Source of the DNA: Prostheceraeus crozeri
Lineage: Eukaryota > Platyhelminthes > Polycladida > Euryleptidae
Reading direction: 5' to 3'
NCBI GenBank assembly: GCA_907163375.1
Contig: CAJQUW010011065.1
Coordinates: forward strand, 806,001 to 870,000
DNA length: 64,000 nt
Under the pieces are notes generated by a model. That model saw only the letters and a list, made by a program, of their open reading frames with translations, was not told the origin of the DNA and searched no databases. Below, one piece after another: positions 8,996 to 16,825 of the stretch. Position numbers and translations under genes: made by a program. Numbering within the stretch: the first letter of the stretch is position 1; each line of letters opens with the position of its first letter.

Positions 8996-10015
8996 TCAAT
9001 CCTCCTCCTCAGTGGGTTGAGCACTCCACCTCTGAGAAATCATGCTTGTCATCTCATCCTCCTTTTGTTTCATAAGTACATAGCTGTTCTCTGATTGGAA
9101 TAGATGATCGAGATCATCCATAAAGTGTTTGAGTTCCTCCCAATCAATGTCATGTTTAGGTTGCACCATGTGTATCAGATTAAATAAACCACTGGAGTGA
9201 CTGTGTGCCACATTTGTCTTCTTCTTCTTTTCCTCCACCGCTGTGCTCTGACATTCCTCCACATGTTTGATACGGACTTGGACTTGATCCACAGTAAAAC
9301 ACAGTTTCAGAGTCTTTGTCTGTGGATTACAGTACATGCCTGTGACGCGGAAGATGGCATTTGCTTGAAGGAAGGTATTCTCCTTGAGATTGGAAAGAAG
9401 ATGTCCAATATTGGCCAAACTATACTTCTTGTTCTTTCCATTCTCCTTCATCAGGAAGATGGGCGTGTCCTGCTTCAGCTTCATAAAGACACTGTCGTAG
9501 GCAGATTTCTTGTGTACATAACCGAGACAGGAGATGAGGTTGTAGGCAGATTCGGGTTGGACTTGTTTGTAGAGGGATTGTATCGCATCTTCCAACGTCT
9601 CCACATCGCGTGAGACTGCTTGAGAAATGGTGAAGAGTGAGGAGAGTTGATCGGAACCGTACCCAGCGTTATTGTACGTTTGTGCACGCCATCCATAAAA
9701 TCCCGTGGCAAACACGAGTTTTGAGATGTCTCGTCGTGATTGCCAATCCATCGCATCCATCGTCGCATTCTCTCCGCGAATGGGATAATATCCAGTGATA
9801 CCCCATTTCTTGCCCAATACCAGACGTGTGATGGGCATAGGCTCCAACTGTGTATGTGCCTTGGTAAGGTAGCTCTTCTCGGCTTTCCCATTCGTATGGA
9901 AATAGAGCTCCGTCGCTTCAACAAAGACTGGCTTCGATTTCGGTGTATCTGACGAATACGTGACTTTCACCTTCTTCGCGATAGGAGCTTCCAACGTGTT
10001 CGTACGCTTACCCAT
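8996..10015 (-). CDS. Hypothetical protein, 339 residues, TATA-driven
   Basis: Open frame from ATG 10013-10015. The basic N-terminus (TNTLEAPIAKKVKVTYSS) contains a likely nuclear signal, AKKVKV. The middle is a globular region with alternating hydrophobic strands (ITRLVLGKKWGITGYYPIRG, FLQANAIFRVTGMYCNP) and ends in an acidic tail PTEEED. The strand pattern followed by an acidic tail recalls single-stranded DNA-binding proteins, but I see no decisive motif. A TATATAAA box on the same strand sits ~31 bases upstream of the ATG, suggesting high expression. No counterpart was recognised in A or B. Confidence 0.55.
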   Translation of the reverse strand: MGKRTNTLEAPIAKKVKVTYSSDTPKSKPVFVEATELYFHTNGKAEKSYLTKAHTQLEPMPITRLVLGKKWGITGYYPIRGENATMDAMDWQSRRDISKLVFATGFYGWRAQTYNNAGYGSDQLSSLFTISQAVSRDVETLEDAIQSLYKQVQPESAYNLISCLGYVHKKSAYDSVFMKLKQDTPIFLMKENGKNKKYSLANIGHLLSNLKENTFLQANAIFRVTGMYCNPQTKTLKLCFTVDQVQVRIKHVEECQSTAVEEKKKKTNVAHSHSSGLFNLIHMVQPKHDIDWEELKHFMDDLDHLFQSENSYVLMKQKEDEMTSMISQRWSAQPTEEED

Positions 10016-10045
10016 GACTGAATGAAAATGATTGAAATGGCTCAG

Positions 10046-10053
10046 TTTATATA
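10046..10053 (-). promoter_or_regulatory. TATATAAA core promoter
   Basis: Perfect TATATAAA on the minus strand, about 31 bases before the ATG of the 339-residue gene, so the mRNA leader would be very short. The same octamer precedes genes in Polintons A and B. Confidence 0.65.
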
Positions 10054-10191
10054 GAGTTGAGCGTGGGAAAATTTCTTCTCATTGGTTGACACCCACGCAT
10101 ACAAGTGCTCTGATTGGTGCTCCGTGAAATTCTCGATGAATCATTCATTTTTGGTGGTGTACGGGGCTTGTCCCTTTTTGTAGGTCAAATT

Positions 10192-10526
10192 CCCGAGATA
10201 ACGCTTGATTTCATGAGAATTTGCTGAGTCATTTTACGATAACATCGGTCGATTTGTTGTGGAAAAGTACCTCAGAATTCTCGATAAATCACCTGATTTT
10301 ACGAGGATTTGTAACAGAGTGTGTTCTTCAAAGTCACAGTGAATCGATTGATATGATGGGAAAATAACACATCAAATCCGTAGTATTTTAAACGATGTCA
10401 TGGGAAAATCAACCTTTAAGTCTTCGGTACATCGTTTGATTTCATAGGAATTTTACTGTGTGAAAGTGACTCATTCACAATCTTCGGTAAATCTTTCGAT
10501 TTCATGGGAATTTCATTGTGCTGTTT
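10192..10526. repeat. Degenerate ~60 bp repeats
   Basis: A string of related units with the core TCGGTAAATC..CGATTTCATGGGAATTT. Clear units begin near 10192, 10278, 10340, 10393, 10421 and 10481; the last two are about 60 bp apart and match at most positions. The left units lie in the intergenic space upstream of the 339-residue gene and the right units lie in the 3' end of the membrane-protein frame. They could be promoter or replication elements, or an expanding minisatellite. Confidence 0.6.
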
Positions 10527-10778
10527 GGTGGGATTGAGAATAGGTGTTTTGGACATATCATAGTTGAATACTTCTACATCTAGTAAGGGTTTTCTACTAT
10601 CTTTACGTTTTTTGATATCTTTCATCATCTTTCGACCAGATAAGAGGGTAACCAAAATGAATATGACGAGTGTAAAGAATTGTGATAGGGTTTCTTTGAA
10701 TGAACCAATGAGTGAACATTTTAAATCTCCTCCGTTGGCTGTTGAAATAGTGTTCACTATGGATTGAACATTGTCCAT
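10416..10778 (-). CDS. Small single-pass membrane protein
   Basis: Open frame of 120 residues, ATG at 10776-10778. Residues ~32-48 form one hydrophobic segment (FFTLVIFILVTLLSG) followed at once by a basic stop-transfer run GRKMMKDIKKRKDSRK, which predicts an extracellular or lumenal N-terminus and cytoplasmic C-terminus. The tail contains two copies of a short motif, IPMKSKDLPK and IPMKSNDVPK, which is the translation of the degenerate DNA repeat in this region. A membrane-remodelling or envelope-like role is conceivable but not supported by a family match. Confidence 0.45.
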   Translation of the reverse strand: MDNVQSIVNTISTANGGDLKCSLIGSFKETLSQFFTLVIFILVTLLSGRKMMKDIKKRKDSRKPLLDVEVFNYDMSKTPILNPTKQHNEIPMKSKDLPKIVNESLSHSKIPMKSNDVPKT

Positions 10779-10811
10779 GATGACGCTGTTGATGACGTGG
10801 GTATGGTTTAC

Positions 10812-11204
10812 TTAGTGTTTGGAGCCGATCGATGCATGTAAGGCTTGTTTGAAAGCTGGATTATCGTGATATGCCATGGCATAGGCTTGTGCGAAGGGAG
10901 TTTGTTTCTTGTTAAATTTCCGTTTTTGACCCAAGTATTTGCGAGTTTGAGGATGCGGTTTCACAAATTTGCGGAGAATTCCTTTGTAAGATTGAATAAA
11001 CTCGTGTTGTAAACGTGTTAATTTCCCTGGATTTCCTCGCATTTTGCTCATGAGTGCTTGCATATCCTTGACATATTCCTCAGGCAATTGATCGACATGG
11101 CGGTTAATTTTCTTTTTCGAACATCCTATCCCTGAACTTAGGGATTTCAGTACATTGGTAAAGTCCTGACGTCGACTTGAACAGGTTTCACACTGACACG
11201 TCAT
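10812..11204 (-). CDS. Basic protein with Cys-rich N-terminus
   Basis: Open frame of 130 residues, ATG at 11202-11204. It begins with CQCETCSSRR and a later Cys (GIGCSKKKINRH), a possible small zinc site, then a basic helical body (RKFVKPHPQTRKYLGQKRKFNKKQ) and a C-terminal helix FAQAYAMAYHDNPAFKQALHA. Possibly a DNA-binding or core protein. It lies in the same leftward series as its neighbours. Not recognised as a known family. Confidence 0.4.
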   Translation of the reverse strand: MTCQCETCSSRRQDFTNVLKSLSSGIGCSKKKINRHVDQLPEEYVKDMQALMSKMRGNPGKLTRLQHEFIQSYKGILRKFVKPHPQTRKYLGQKRKFNKKQTPFAQAYAMAYHDNPAFKQALHASIGSKH

Positions 11205-11239
11205 TCTTGTATATCATCCTCTATCCCACATAACTTAGT

Positions 11240-12496
11240 TTACATGGCGTTCACCAAAATCATGTAGCGTGCGTGGACGTCTGCATTTTGGTTGGTTAAG
11301 TGGGCAATAAACTCTTCCTTTTGAGTCAGCAAGTCACGCATGCTTTCCAATGTCTCATCCAAATAGTCTCCATTGCCATCTGTACGATTGGGTTCATGAA
11401 TGTGTTGATTAAATGCATCTTCCAACACGTGCAAGATGCGTTTGTGAGCATTTAAATGACGTTCATGGAGACGAATAGAATCGTTCAACAGTTGAACAAT
11501 GGCGCTGTTTTTCAAATTGCTCAGTTGAATAATGTACTCGTGGGAGTTGTCAATGACAGGTATATTGACTGGGTAAAACATTCTTTCCTCCTCGGGGTGT
11601 GCGTCCATGGGTTGTTGAGGGGTTCCTACCCCCACCGAGTGTTGTTGGAGAGGGGTTCCCACTCCTCTTGATTCTTGTTGATCATACTCTGGATTTCCCA
11701 CTGTGTTCGACATGGCTTGGACATAACTGTTGTGATCATTGACAGGACCTGGGTAGTTATCAAATGTCACATGACTTAGTGTAGATTGAATATTCTCTAA
11801 AGATATAGGACTCATATCAATCTCATTAGCAGCCATGGCTAAAACATCTGGCGGCAATCGATTCAATTCTTCTTGTATTTGATGGACCGCATGGATGGAA
11901 TCAGGGGGAGCATCCACTCTTGCTCGATCTTCAACCATACTTTTCACTACAGCTTGCAGCATAGTGTGAGAAATGTCAGGTGTTGCTTGACGTGTTGTTA
12001 AGGAGCGATGATCAGATGGAGAGGGTCGAATTAATGCTTCTAGACTATCGTCTGCATCCAAATCTGTATTTATAGGTTGAGGGGGTCGCAAGGGGGTTGT
12101 ACGACGTGAGGTGGATGATAATTGTCGATCTTGTCCTGTCAACGTAGATGTCACATTCAAAGAGGATCTTGGAACATGCTGTTGAATAATATATTTGAGT
12201 TTACTAGCATTTTCTCCCTCCATTCGCTCGTTTAAAATATGGGTATGTTGACGCGCAAATTGTTGAGCTGTCTTCTTATCAACCGTTCCATCGAGTGTTT
12301 CCCCGCATAGACATGCATAGATGAACTCTTGACTTGCTTTTATCTCTTCTTTTGTTTTATATTTTAGATGGTGTGAATTATAAATATGCCTTCTCAGACG
12401 ATTTTTTTGATAAGGCCATTTACAGACAGGACATAGGGTCATTCTCAATTTTCGCAACGTCTGTTTCTCTTCACTTTCACGCGTTCCTCCCTTCAT
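11240..12496 (-). CDS. Zinc-finger protein, 418 residues
   Basis: Open frame from ATG 12494-12496. Residues ~20-45 are a C2H2-like finger, CPVCKWPYQKNRLRRHIYNSHH, followed ~20 residues later by a second Cys/His module, FIYACLCGETLDG..ARQHTHIL. The same two-module head occurs at 42379-42939 (CPWCHN..HVRKQHK, then FVYICVCGEMMH..SLHKEHM). The middle is low in structure, rich in Thr, Pro and Gln, and the last ~100 residues look helical (LLNDSIRLHERHLNAHKRILHVLEDAF). It overlaps the upstream 143-residue gene by an ATGA. A DNA- or RNA-binding regulator is likely. Confidence 0.6.
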   Translation of the reverse strand: MKGGTRESEEKQTLRKLRMTLCPVCKWPYQKNRLRRHIYNSHHLKYKTKEEIKASQEFIYACLCGETLDGTVDKKTAQQFARQHTHILNERMEGENASKLKYIIQQHVPRSSLNVTSTLTGQDRQLSSTSRRTTPLRPPQPINTDLDADDSLEALIRPSPSDHRSLTTRQATPDISHTMLQAVVKSMVEDRARVDAPPDSIHAVHQIQEELNRLPPDVLAMAANEIDMSPISLENIQSTLSHVTFDNYPGPVNDHNSYVQAMSNTVGNPEYDQQESRGVGTPLQQHSVGVGTPQQPMDAHPEEERMFYPVNIPVIDNSHEYIIQLSNLKNSAIVQLLNDSIRLHERHLNAHKRILHVLEDAFNQHIHEPNRTDGNGDYLDETLESMRDLLTQKEEFIAHLTNQNADVHARYMILVNAM

Positions 12497-12924
12497 GGTT
12501 GATTTTTTGTTGTGTGTTCCTGTGCATGCTTAAATACATTCGTTGGCCATTGAAACAAAACACTGAAATGAGCACAGATACTCAATGTCTCTTTGATATA
12601 AATAAGACTTTCTGCTGAAATCACACGTTTATTATACAGCTCTTGTAAATATTTCAAATGTTTCTCATTCATAAACCTCCATAGTGTTCCCTCATACAAA
12701 ACATCATCCTCAAAAATAGCCATGAGTAAATACACACGTCCCAAGATGGAATAGCGGTCATTCAGTATCAGTTGATTCAAATAGACTGTGGACGTGTCGG
12801 TAAAGTCTTCTAATTTGTGGATATCATTGCCTCGGATGCGTTCATCGAACCAGAAATCAATAAGGATCTTCATCCGCGCTTGGTGCGAAGGAGATGTCGA
12901 TATTTCTGTTGGCGTGATGTCCAT
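12493..12924 (-). CDS. Hypothetical helical protein, 143 residues
   Basis: Open frame from ATG 12922-12924, ending in the ATGA overlap with the zinc-finger gene, so the two probably share an mRNA. The sequence is mostly predicted helix (KILIDFWFDERIRGNDIHKLEDF, GRVYLLMAIFEDDVLYEGTLWRFMNEKHLKYL) with no transmembrane run or known motif. Its start overlaps no other frame, and the DNA just upstream contains two copies of TGTCGTCTTTTTCGA (12934-12948 and 12973-12987), possibly promoter elements. Not recognised. Confidence 0.45.
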   Translation of the reverse strand: MDITPTEISTSPSHQARMKILIDFWFDERIRGNDIHKLEDFTDTSTVYLNQLILNDRYSILGRVYLLMAIFEDDVLYEGTLWRFMNEKHLKYLQELYNKRVISAESLIYIKETLSICAHFSVLFQWPTNVFKHAQEHTTKNQP

Positions 12925-13198
12925 CCTCCACGTTGTCGTCTTTTTCGAGGGCGTCTTTTCCGAATAGGGCGATGTCGTCTTTTTCGATAATAGGGCAGGA
13001 GTAACATGATCTTATTTGAGAGAGTGTGAGGATCCATAACTTAAATAGTCACTCATAGCGGTGAGTATGCGTACAATCTCTCTCAGAAAAAAAAGGAGTA
13101 CAAGTAGCATGTTTTTCCAAATCTATCAACCCCAATAGCAGAATACTTATAATATTGAAAAGCAACATGATTCATGCAACGACATTCTTTATTCATAC
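12925..13198. promoter_or_regulatory. Intergenic region with twofold 15-mer
   Basis: Non-coding stretch upstream of the 143-residue gene. It holds two exact copies of TGTCGTCTTTTTCGA 39 bases apart, close to the start of that gene. The rest is AT-rich with no other clear signal. Confidence 0.35.
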
Positions 13199-13409
13199 TT
13201 AGTCTGTGTCGCTTACATATTCTTCTTCTGATGTCCATCCAACAGATATATATTCAAAATTAAACGTTATACAATAGACACCAAGAATCTCTTTGTTAAC
13301 ACTGTCCATAAATTCATAGTCCCATACGTTCTTCAGCGACGATAAATAGTCATCCACTTCTTGGATGTCACTTTCATAATAACGTTCACTGGCACCCATC
13401 AATGGTGGA
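13199..13409 (-). pseudogene. Polinton C frame interrupted by Polinton A, left flank
   Basis: Leftward acidic open sequence (YYESDIQEVDDYLSSLKNV, then VGWTSEEEYVSDTD at its end) that stops at the left boundary of Polinton A. The flank at 39404-39612 on the other side of A is the other part of the same open region, which shows that A inserted into a coding sequence of C. No family is recognised. Confidence 0.6.
13404..13409. repeat. Target site duplication of Polinton A, left copy
   Basis: GGTGGA directly before the first base of Polinton A; an identical GGTGGA follows the last base at 39404-39409. Six-base duplications are the hallmark of Polinton integration. Confidence 0.9.
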
Positions 13410-13600
13410 AGTAGTAAGTAAAACTCCACCACTGGACCGCGCAAGATGGCCGCCGTCGCTGACGTCCCCCCCTCCTGTCAGTCGAGTCGGTCGTGGTGAG
13501 CCGCCGTGTTCCTTCGAGTCTGACGTCCCCCCCTCCTGTCAGTCGAGTCGGTCGTGGTGTGCCGTCGTGTTGCTTCGTGTCTGACGTCCCCCCCTCTGGC
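13410..13600 (+). repeat. Polinton A left terminal inverted repeat
   Basis: About 190 bp, the inverse of 39214-39403. The outer 18 bp are AGTAGTAAGTAAAACTCC. Inside is a GC-rich stretch with a YY1-like CAAGATGGCCGCC and tandem ~62-bp units, each starting TGACGTCCCCCC and containing GTCGAGTCGGTCGTGGTG. The repeated TGACGTC resembles CREB/ATF sites. Confidence 0.9.
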
Positions 13601-13937
13601 TCCCCCCCTGACCAAAGTTTGTTTCATCTAATTTCTCCGAACGAGGGGGGGTCAGTGAAATTTGATGAAAAATGTTTTGGTAAAGGTCCCAGGTCGAAAT
13701 TCGGAAGTTTTAAATTTTTCAAAATTTTCACCACACTGGAGCTCTCACACTTAGGAATTTTTTCACTTGTGGCATGTTACATGGACATGTGCTGACGCAC
13801 CAACTTCCCGTGGTCATATGAGAATGGTTCAGGTGTCATACGATAGAGAATGATGAGACAAATCGTTTGCAACAAACCGCATGTCGCTACAATGAATACT
13901 TTCGAAGATAGAGGCATTTTAAGGTTTCTTCCGAGCA
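13601..13937. other. Subterminal repeat remnant and upstream region
   Basis: Non-coding. 13651-13770 matches the inner part of the subterminal repeat family (GATGAAAAATGTTTTGGT, then GGTCCCAGGTCGAAAT), also present at the right end of A and in B. The remainder up to the TATA box at 13938 is shared with B at 51000-51190. No coding potential was seen. Confidence 0.6.
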
Positions 13938-13945
13938 TATATAAA
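13938..13945 (+). promoter_or_regulatory. TATATAAA promoter of first rightward gene
   Basis: TATATAAA, conserved at 51190-51197 in Polinton B. A start of transcription ~30 bases downstream would place the donor-like GAG/GTAAGC (13987) inside the first transcribed 50 bases. Confidence 0.65.
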
Positions 13946-13986
13946 CCCCCGACAACGTAAGTCTGATCACTTCATCGAAAGACGAG

Positions 13987-14548
13987 GTAAGCGACGGTCG
14001 TCGCTCTGAGCTCCCGATATCGGGTGTTTCAAAGGACTCTATCTTTTGAAGTAGGCAAGCTATCTTCTTACTTCAAAGTTTGTGTGATAGAGTTTGATAG
14101 TGTCTTTACTACTGATAAAATTTTTTAAAAGTAGTATGAGTAGTAAAATGCGGAATTTTTTAAAAATTCTTAATTTTCAGTTTTTCAAAGTTTTAACATG
14201 TAGACTAAGGTTTTCAAGTATGCTGAGTTCAAATCTGCTATCAGATTTCAAATTTAACTAAGTCTAAGGCAGCTTTGAGGGGTTAGATCCCAGCTACTGA
14301 TCACTACCTTTCACTCGGCGTTGCTGTTACCACTTCGGGGCAGTGACAATGATGTCTTCAGCTGTAAATAGCGGGTATCGGGGAAGATCTCTCACTTCCC
14401 TAGTGATCAGTACAAGGCCTTCGGGCTGTCGACGGGATCGAGTGCCACTCACTACACTCAAATCTATCATTCCTCACTAAGTGTAATACTTTAGGAATAT
14501 GACTGTACTACATGATTCCAAACTTATACAAATTTCATTATCTTACAG
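13987..14548 (+). ncRNA. Hairpin-rich leader, candidate 5' intron
   Basis: Bounded by a splice-donor-like GAG/GTAAGC and an acceptor-like TTATCTTACAG, just before the ATG at 14569. The interval is packed with inverted repeats: 13991-13996/13999-14004; the palindrome 14013-14024; ACTCTATC 14036-14043 with GATAGAGT 14086-14093, enclosing TTTGAAGTA 14045-14053 with TACTTCAAA 14069-14077; TACTACT 14107-14113 with AGTAGTA 14130-14136; TAGACT 14201-14206 with AGTCTA 14271-14276, enclosing AAATCTG/CAGATTT; a 12-bp pair 14295-14306/14401-14412; GGGAAG/CTTCCC 14381-14400; and a UUCG hairpin 14416-14427. Nearly all are kept in B. This suggests a structured RNA in the leader or intron. Confidence 0.5.
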
Positions 14549-14568
14549 TTAACGATAAAATCTCAGGC

Positions 14569-15660
14569 ATGGCAAACGACAAAAACAGAAAATTTCATAT
14601 CAAAATGTGTACATGTGGGCGAATCAATCGCAGTGCGGACGCCAAGGCGCATGTGAAGAAGGCGGGCACCGACCACATGATTATCCTGAATAGGGTTGCG
14701 TGTGTAAAATGTAGAGTGTTGAAGGGTGATGAGGATGAGGCGCGTTTTTACAGAGTGCATGCTGACTGTAGTGGAGGTTTGGTGAATAACCTGAGATTCA
14801 CGCAGTTGATTGTTGAAGAGAGGGAGCGAATGTTGGCGATAGAGCGAGACGGCAAGGTGGAGAATGTTGTTGAGAATGTTGTTGTGAATGATGAGTTGGC
14901 GAAAGCAGTTGCTTCGTTGGAGGCTGAGATTGAGCGAAAGAGAGTGCTTGAGAGTGATGATGAGGATGATGTGGATTTAGATAGGGAGCGTGTGAGGAAG
15001 TTGAGCTCTTCTTCCTCGGAGATCTCCAACATAGTTGTTGAGGACCCCCCGCAGATCTCATCTTCCCCAAAAGTGAAGAGTGGTGGGATTCGTGTGCAGT
15101 AGGCGAGGTGGTTGAAGGATGAAGAGAAGAAGCATGTGTCGCAGCAGATGGCGCATGATTTGTTGGTAAATAAGTATGAGAGTTTGAAGAAGGTGAAGGA
15201 TGAAGTCGTGAAGGAGTTAGATACGTTGAAAAAGAAGGAACTGAAGTCGAAGGTAGCGGATGAGAATATTCGAATGAGGCGTAGTGTGACTGATTTGAAG
15301 AATAAGACGCGAGAGTTGGAAGAGAAGAATGATGACTGTGAGAAGAGGGCGAGTGCTGCAGAGAGAAGAATGAGAGATGCAGAAGCGAAGTTTGAGGAGA
15401 TGATGAAGGAGATGAGTGTGTTGAGAGCGAGGAATGTTGAGTTGGAGAGGAATGAGGCAGGCGTTTGAGAAGTTGGAGCGCATGAGGGATGAGTGGAATC
15501 GTGTGAATGAGGATAGGTTGTTTGAGTTTCACATCCCTATTCGGGATAATCATTTGGACGGTGAAGTCCTCGTCAACCGTAGTCTTGACGAGTCCATCAT
15601 TTGTTACAATGGCCATCCGACCAAGAAATGTCTGCATGCCACACTGAGAATGCGCGGACA
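14569..15660 (+). pseudogene. Zinc-site/coiled-coil early protein, Polinton A copy
   Basis: A-copy of the gene seen as one 375-codon stretch (from ATG 51791) in Polinton B. The head (MANDKNRKFHIKMCTCGRIN) has clustered Cys and His residues (CTCG, CVKCR, HADC) that could form a zinc site; then comes an acidic Ser-rich stretch (SDDEDDVDLDRE), then a long Lys/Glu heptad region, a coiled coil of ~150 residues. ATG 14569 is chosen because it is the first after the acceptor at 14548. It is driven by the TATA box at 13938. The 3' part has a further GT..AG candidate (15717-15776), and the unit ends in a histone-type stem-loop. Function unknown; this copy looks broken. Confidence 0.55.
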
Positions 15661-15814
15661 TTTGCATAAATTTTCTGTTAGAAAGCGCGCGAGACTACCC
15701 AAGGATGGCTAACTTGGTAAGTGAAAAGCAAATAAGATAGTATATCCTATTCTAATACATATCATTTTCATTGCAGATCTTTTACCCGCCTTCACCACCC
15801 CATCACGTTACTCC

Positions 15815-15949
15815 CGAGAACCATCGGCTCTCTTAAGGGCCACTATGGGGCAAGACATGATAGAACCTCCACGCGGTTTGCCCTGGGCAGTCTTCGGACT
15901 GGCGAATACTATCATTAAGTTGAATCTGCTATCAGTCAACTTCAACGTT
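15815..15949 (+). terminator. Histone-type 3' stem-loop module 1
   Basis: GGCTCTCTTAAGGGCCAC at 15826-15843 folds as a 6-bp stem with a 4-base loop (GGCTCT/CTTA/AGGGCC), the size and sequence of the metazoan histone mRNA stem-loop with its ACC-type 3' flank. Nine bases after the stem, CAAGACATGA (15851-15860) resembles the purine-rich histone downstream element bound by U7. The rest of the module has a CAGTC-TTCG-GACTG hairpin (15888-15901). No AATAAA is seen nearby. It follows the coiled-coil gene. Confidence 0.6.
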
Positions 15950-15966
15950 GCGTCGCGTTAGAGGGG

Positions 15967-15974
15967 TATATAAA
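15967..15974 (+). promoter_or_regulatory. TATATAAA promoter
   Basis: TATATAAA 32 bases before the ATG at 16006, within a CT-rich short leader. It is kept in B at 53204-53211. Confidence 0.7.
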
Positions 15975-16005
15975 CCACTCCCTCTCATTTCATTTCATTT
16001 CAATC

Positions 16006-16272
16006 ATGCACACGCCGAACAGTCAAGTCAGCTCTCCTCGCGGACCGCAGTTAAGGCCGCGAAATTTATTTAAGGAATTTGTTAGACTAGAGGAGCAAGA
16101 CAGAGTCCACAACAATCTTGCTCGGATTGGCAATCCGATGACAGCAAGTGTTGTCAATCCAACGGAATGGCGCTACATTCCACTTTTCAGCCATGTGCTA
16201 ATTAGCGTGGAAGTCGACACTGCTACCAAGGAGAGAGTCAAAGACTCTCTCAGCAGAATTGGTAGGCTGTAA
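16006..16272 (+). CDS. Hypothetical 88-residue protein, histone-loop transcript
   Basis: Short intronless frame with its own TATA box and a histone-type 3' module 28 bases after its end. The N-terminus is basic and Pro/Ser-rich (SPRGPQLRPRNLF), then a helix FVRLEEQDRVHNNLARIG, then strands YIPLFSHVLISVEVD and a final helix KERVKDSLSRIGRL. It is nearly identical in B (53243-53509). No known family. Its compact promoter-ORF-stem-loop layout and conservation argue that it is a real early gene. Confidence 0.6.
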   Translation: MHTPNSQVSSPRGPQLRPRNLFKEFVRLEEQDRVHNNLARIGNPMTASVVNPTEWRYIPLFSHVLISVEVDTATKERVKDSLSRIGRL

Positions 16273-16287
16273 GATGACGACTCCCAA

Positions 16288-16423
16288 GAACGAACCACCG
16301 GCTCTCTTAAGGGCCACCATGGGGCAAGATTTGATAGAACCTCCTCGCGGTTTGCCCTGGGCAGTCTTCAGACTGGCGAATACTATCATTAAGTTGAATC
16401 TGCTATCAGTCAACTTGAACGTT
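16288..16423 (+). terminator. Histone-type 3' stem-loop module 2
   Basis: GGCTCTCTTAAGGGCCACCA at 16300-16319, with the stem 16300-16315, followed by CAAGATTTGA at 16325-16334. The downstream hairpin CAGTC-TTCA-GACTG (16362-16375) keeps its stem but differs from modules 1 and 3 in the last loop base. It ends the 88-residue gene. Confidence 0.65.
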
Positions 16424-16488
16424 ATGCAGTCGATTGCCATCCCTGAAGCATTCTGATTCGCTGTTGAGCAATTCATTGTTAAAAACCC

Positions 16489-16495
16489 TATATAA
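16489..16495 (+). promoter_or_regulatory. TATATAA promoter
   Basis: CCCTATATAAGCC 42 bases before the ATG at 16537, kept in B at 53726-53732. Confidence 0.65.
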
Positions 16496-16536
16496 GCCAG
16501 AAGATTGTAGCGCTTCTCATTCAATTTTAAGTCACG

Positions 16537-16806
16537 ATGGAAGCAACATCTGCTAGTACCATTCCCGACTTCATCATCCTCGACGAGTGGGATGAAGACA
16601 ACGCCATTCCCGACTTCGTCATCCTCGACGAGTGGGATGAAGAGGATGAGAAGAAGGGGAAGATCAAGAAGATCGTTTGGACGGATGAGGTATGGACTCC
16701 GAATACCACTCGCATCCGAAAGGTGCCAGATGCACCACCACGGCTTAGGCGGCAAAGGGTTTATGACAACCTAACTGTCATACCCATTGACTATTCCAGC
16801 CAATAG
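16537..16806 (+). CDS. Acidic 89-residue protein with twin SIM-like motifs
   Basis: Short intronless frame between its own TATA box and a histone-type 3' module. Residues ~9-36 contain two copies of IPDFIILDEWDE, a hydrophobic core followed by acidic residues, the pattern of SUMO-interacting motifs. Next come a Lys-rich patch (KKGKIKKIVW) and an Arg-rich tail (APPRLRRQRVYDN). The B copy (53774-54028) keeps the second motif and tail. A binding hub for SUMOylated host proteins, for example nuclear bodies, is a plausible but unproven role. No known family. Confidence 0.55.
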   Translation: MEATSASTIPDFIILDEWDEDNAIPDFVILDEWDEEDEKKGKIKKIVWTDEVWTPNTTRIRKVPDAPPRLRRQRVYDNLTVIPIDYSSQ

Positions 16807-16825
16807 TCAACTTAATTCACACCGA

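Noticed and set aside
13987-14548. Group I or group II self-splicing intron
   Set aside because: Many helices, but I could not find the conserved group I core or a group II domain V; the ends fit spliceosomal GT..AG.
14798-15667. Leftward 289-residue Ser/His/Pro-rich frame (and 51970-52713 in B)
   Set aside because: It is the reverse of the coiled-coil gene; Lys/Glu heptads read backwards give long Ser/Leu/Pro-rich open frames. No promoter, and the plus frame is better supported.
16198-16755. Leftward 185-residue frame over the small stem-loop genes
   Set aside because: Covers stem-loop modules and promoters of rightward genes; repeated antisense peptides come from the repeated module, not from a gene family.
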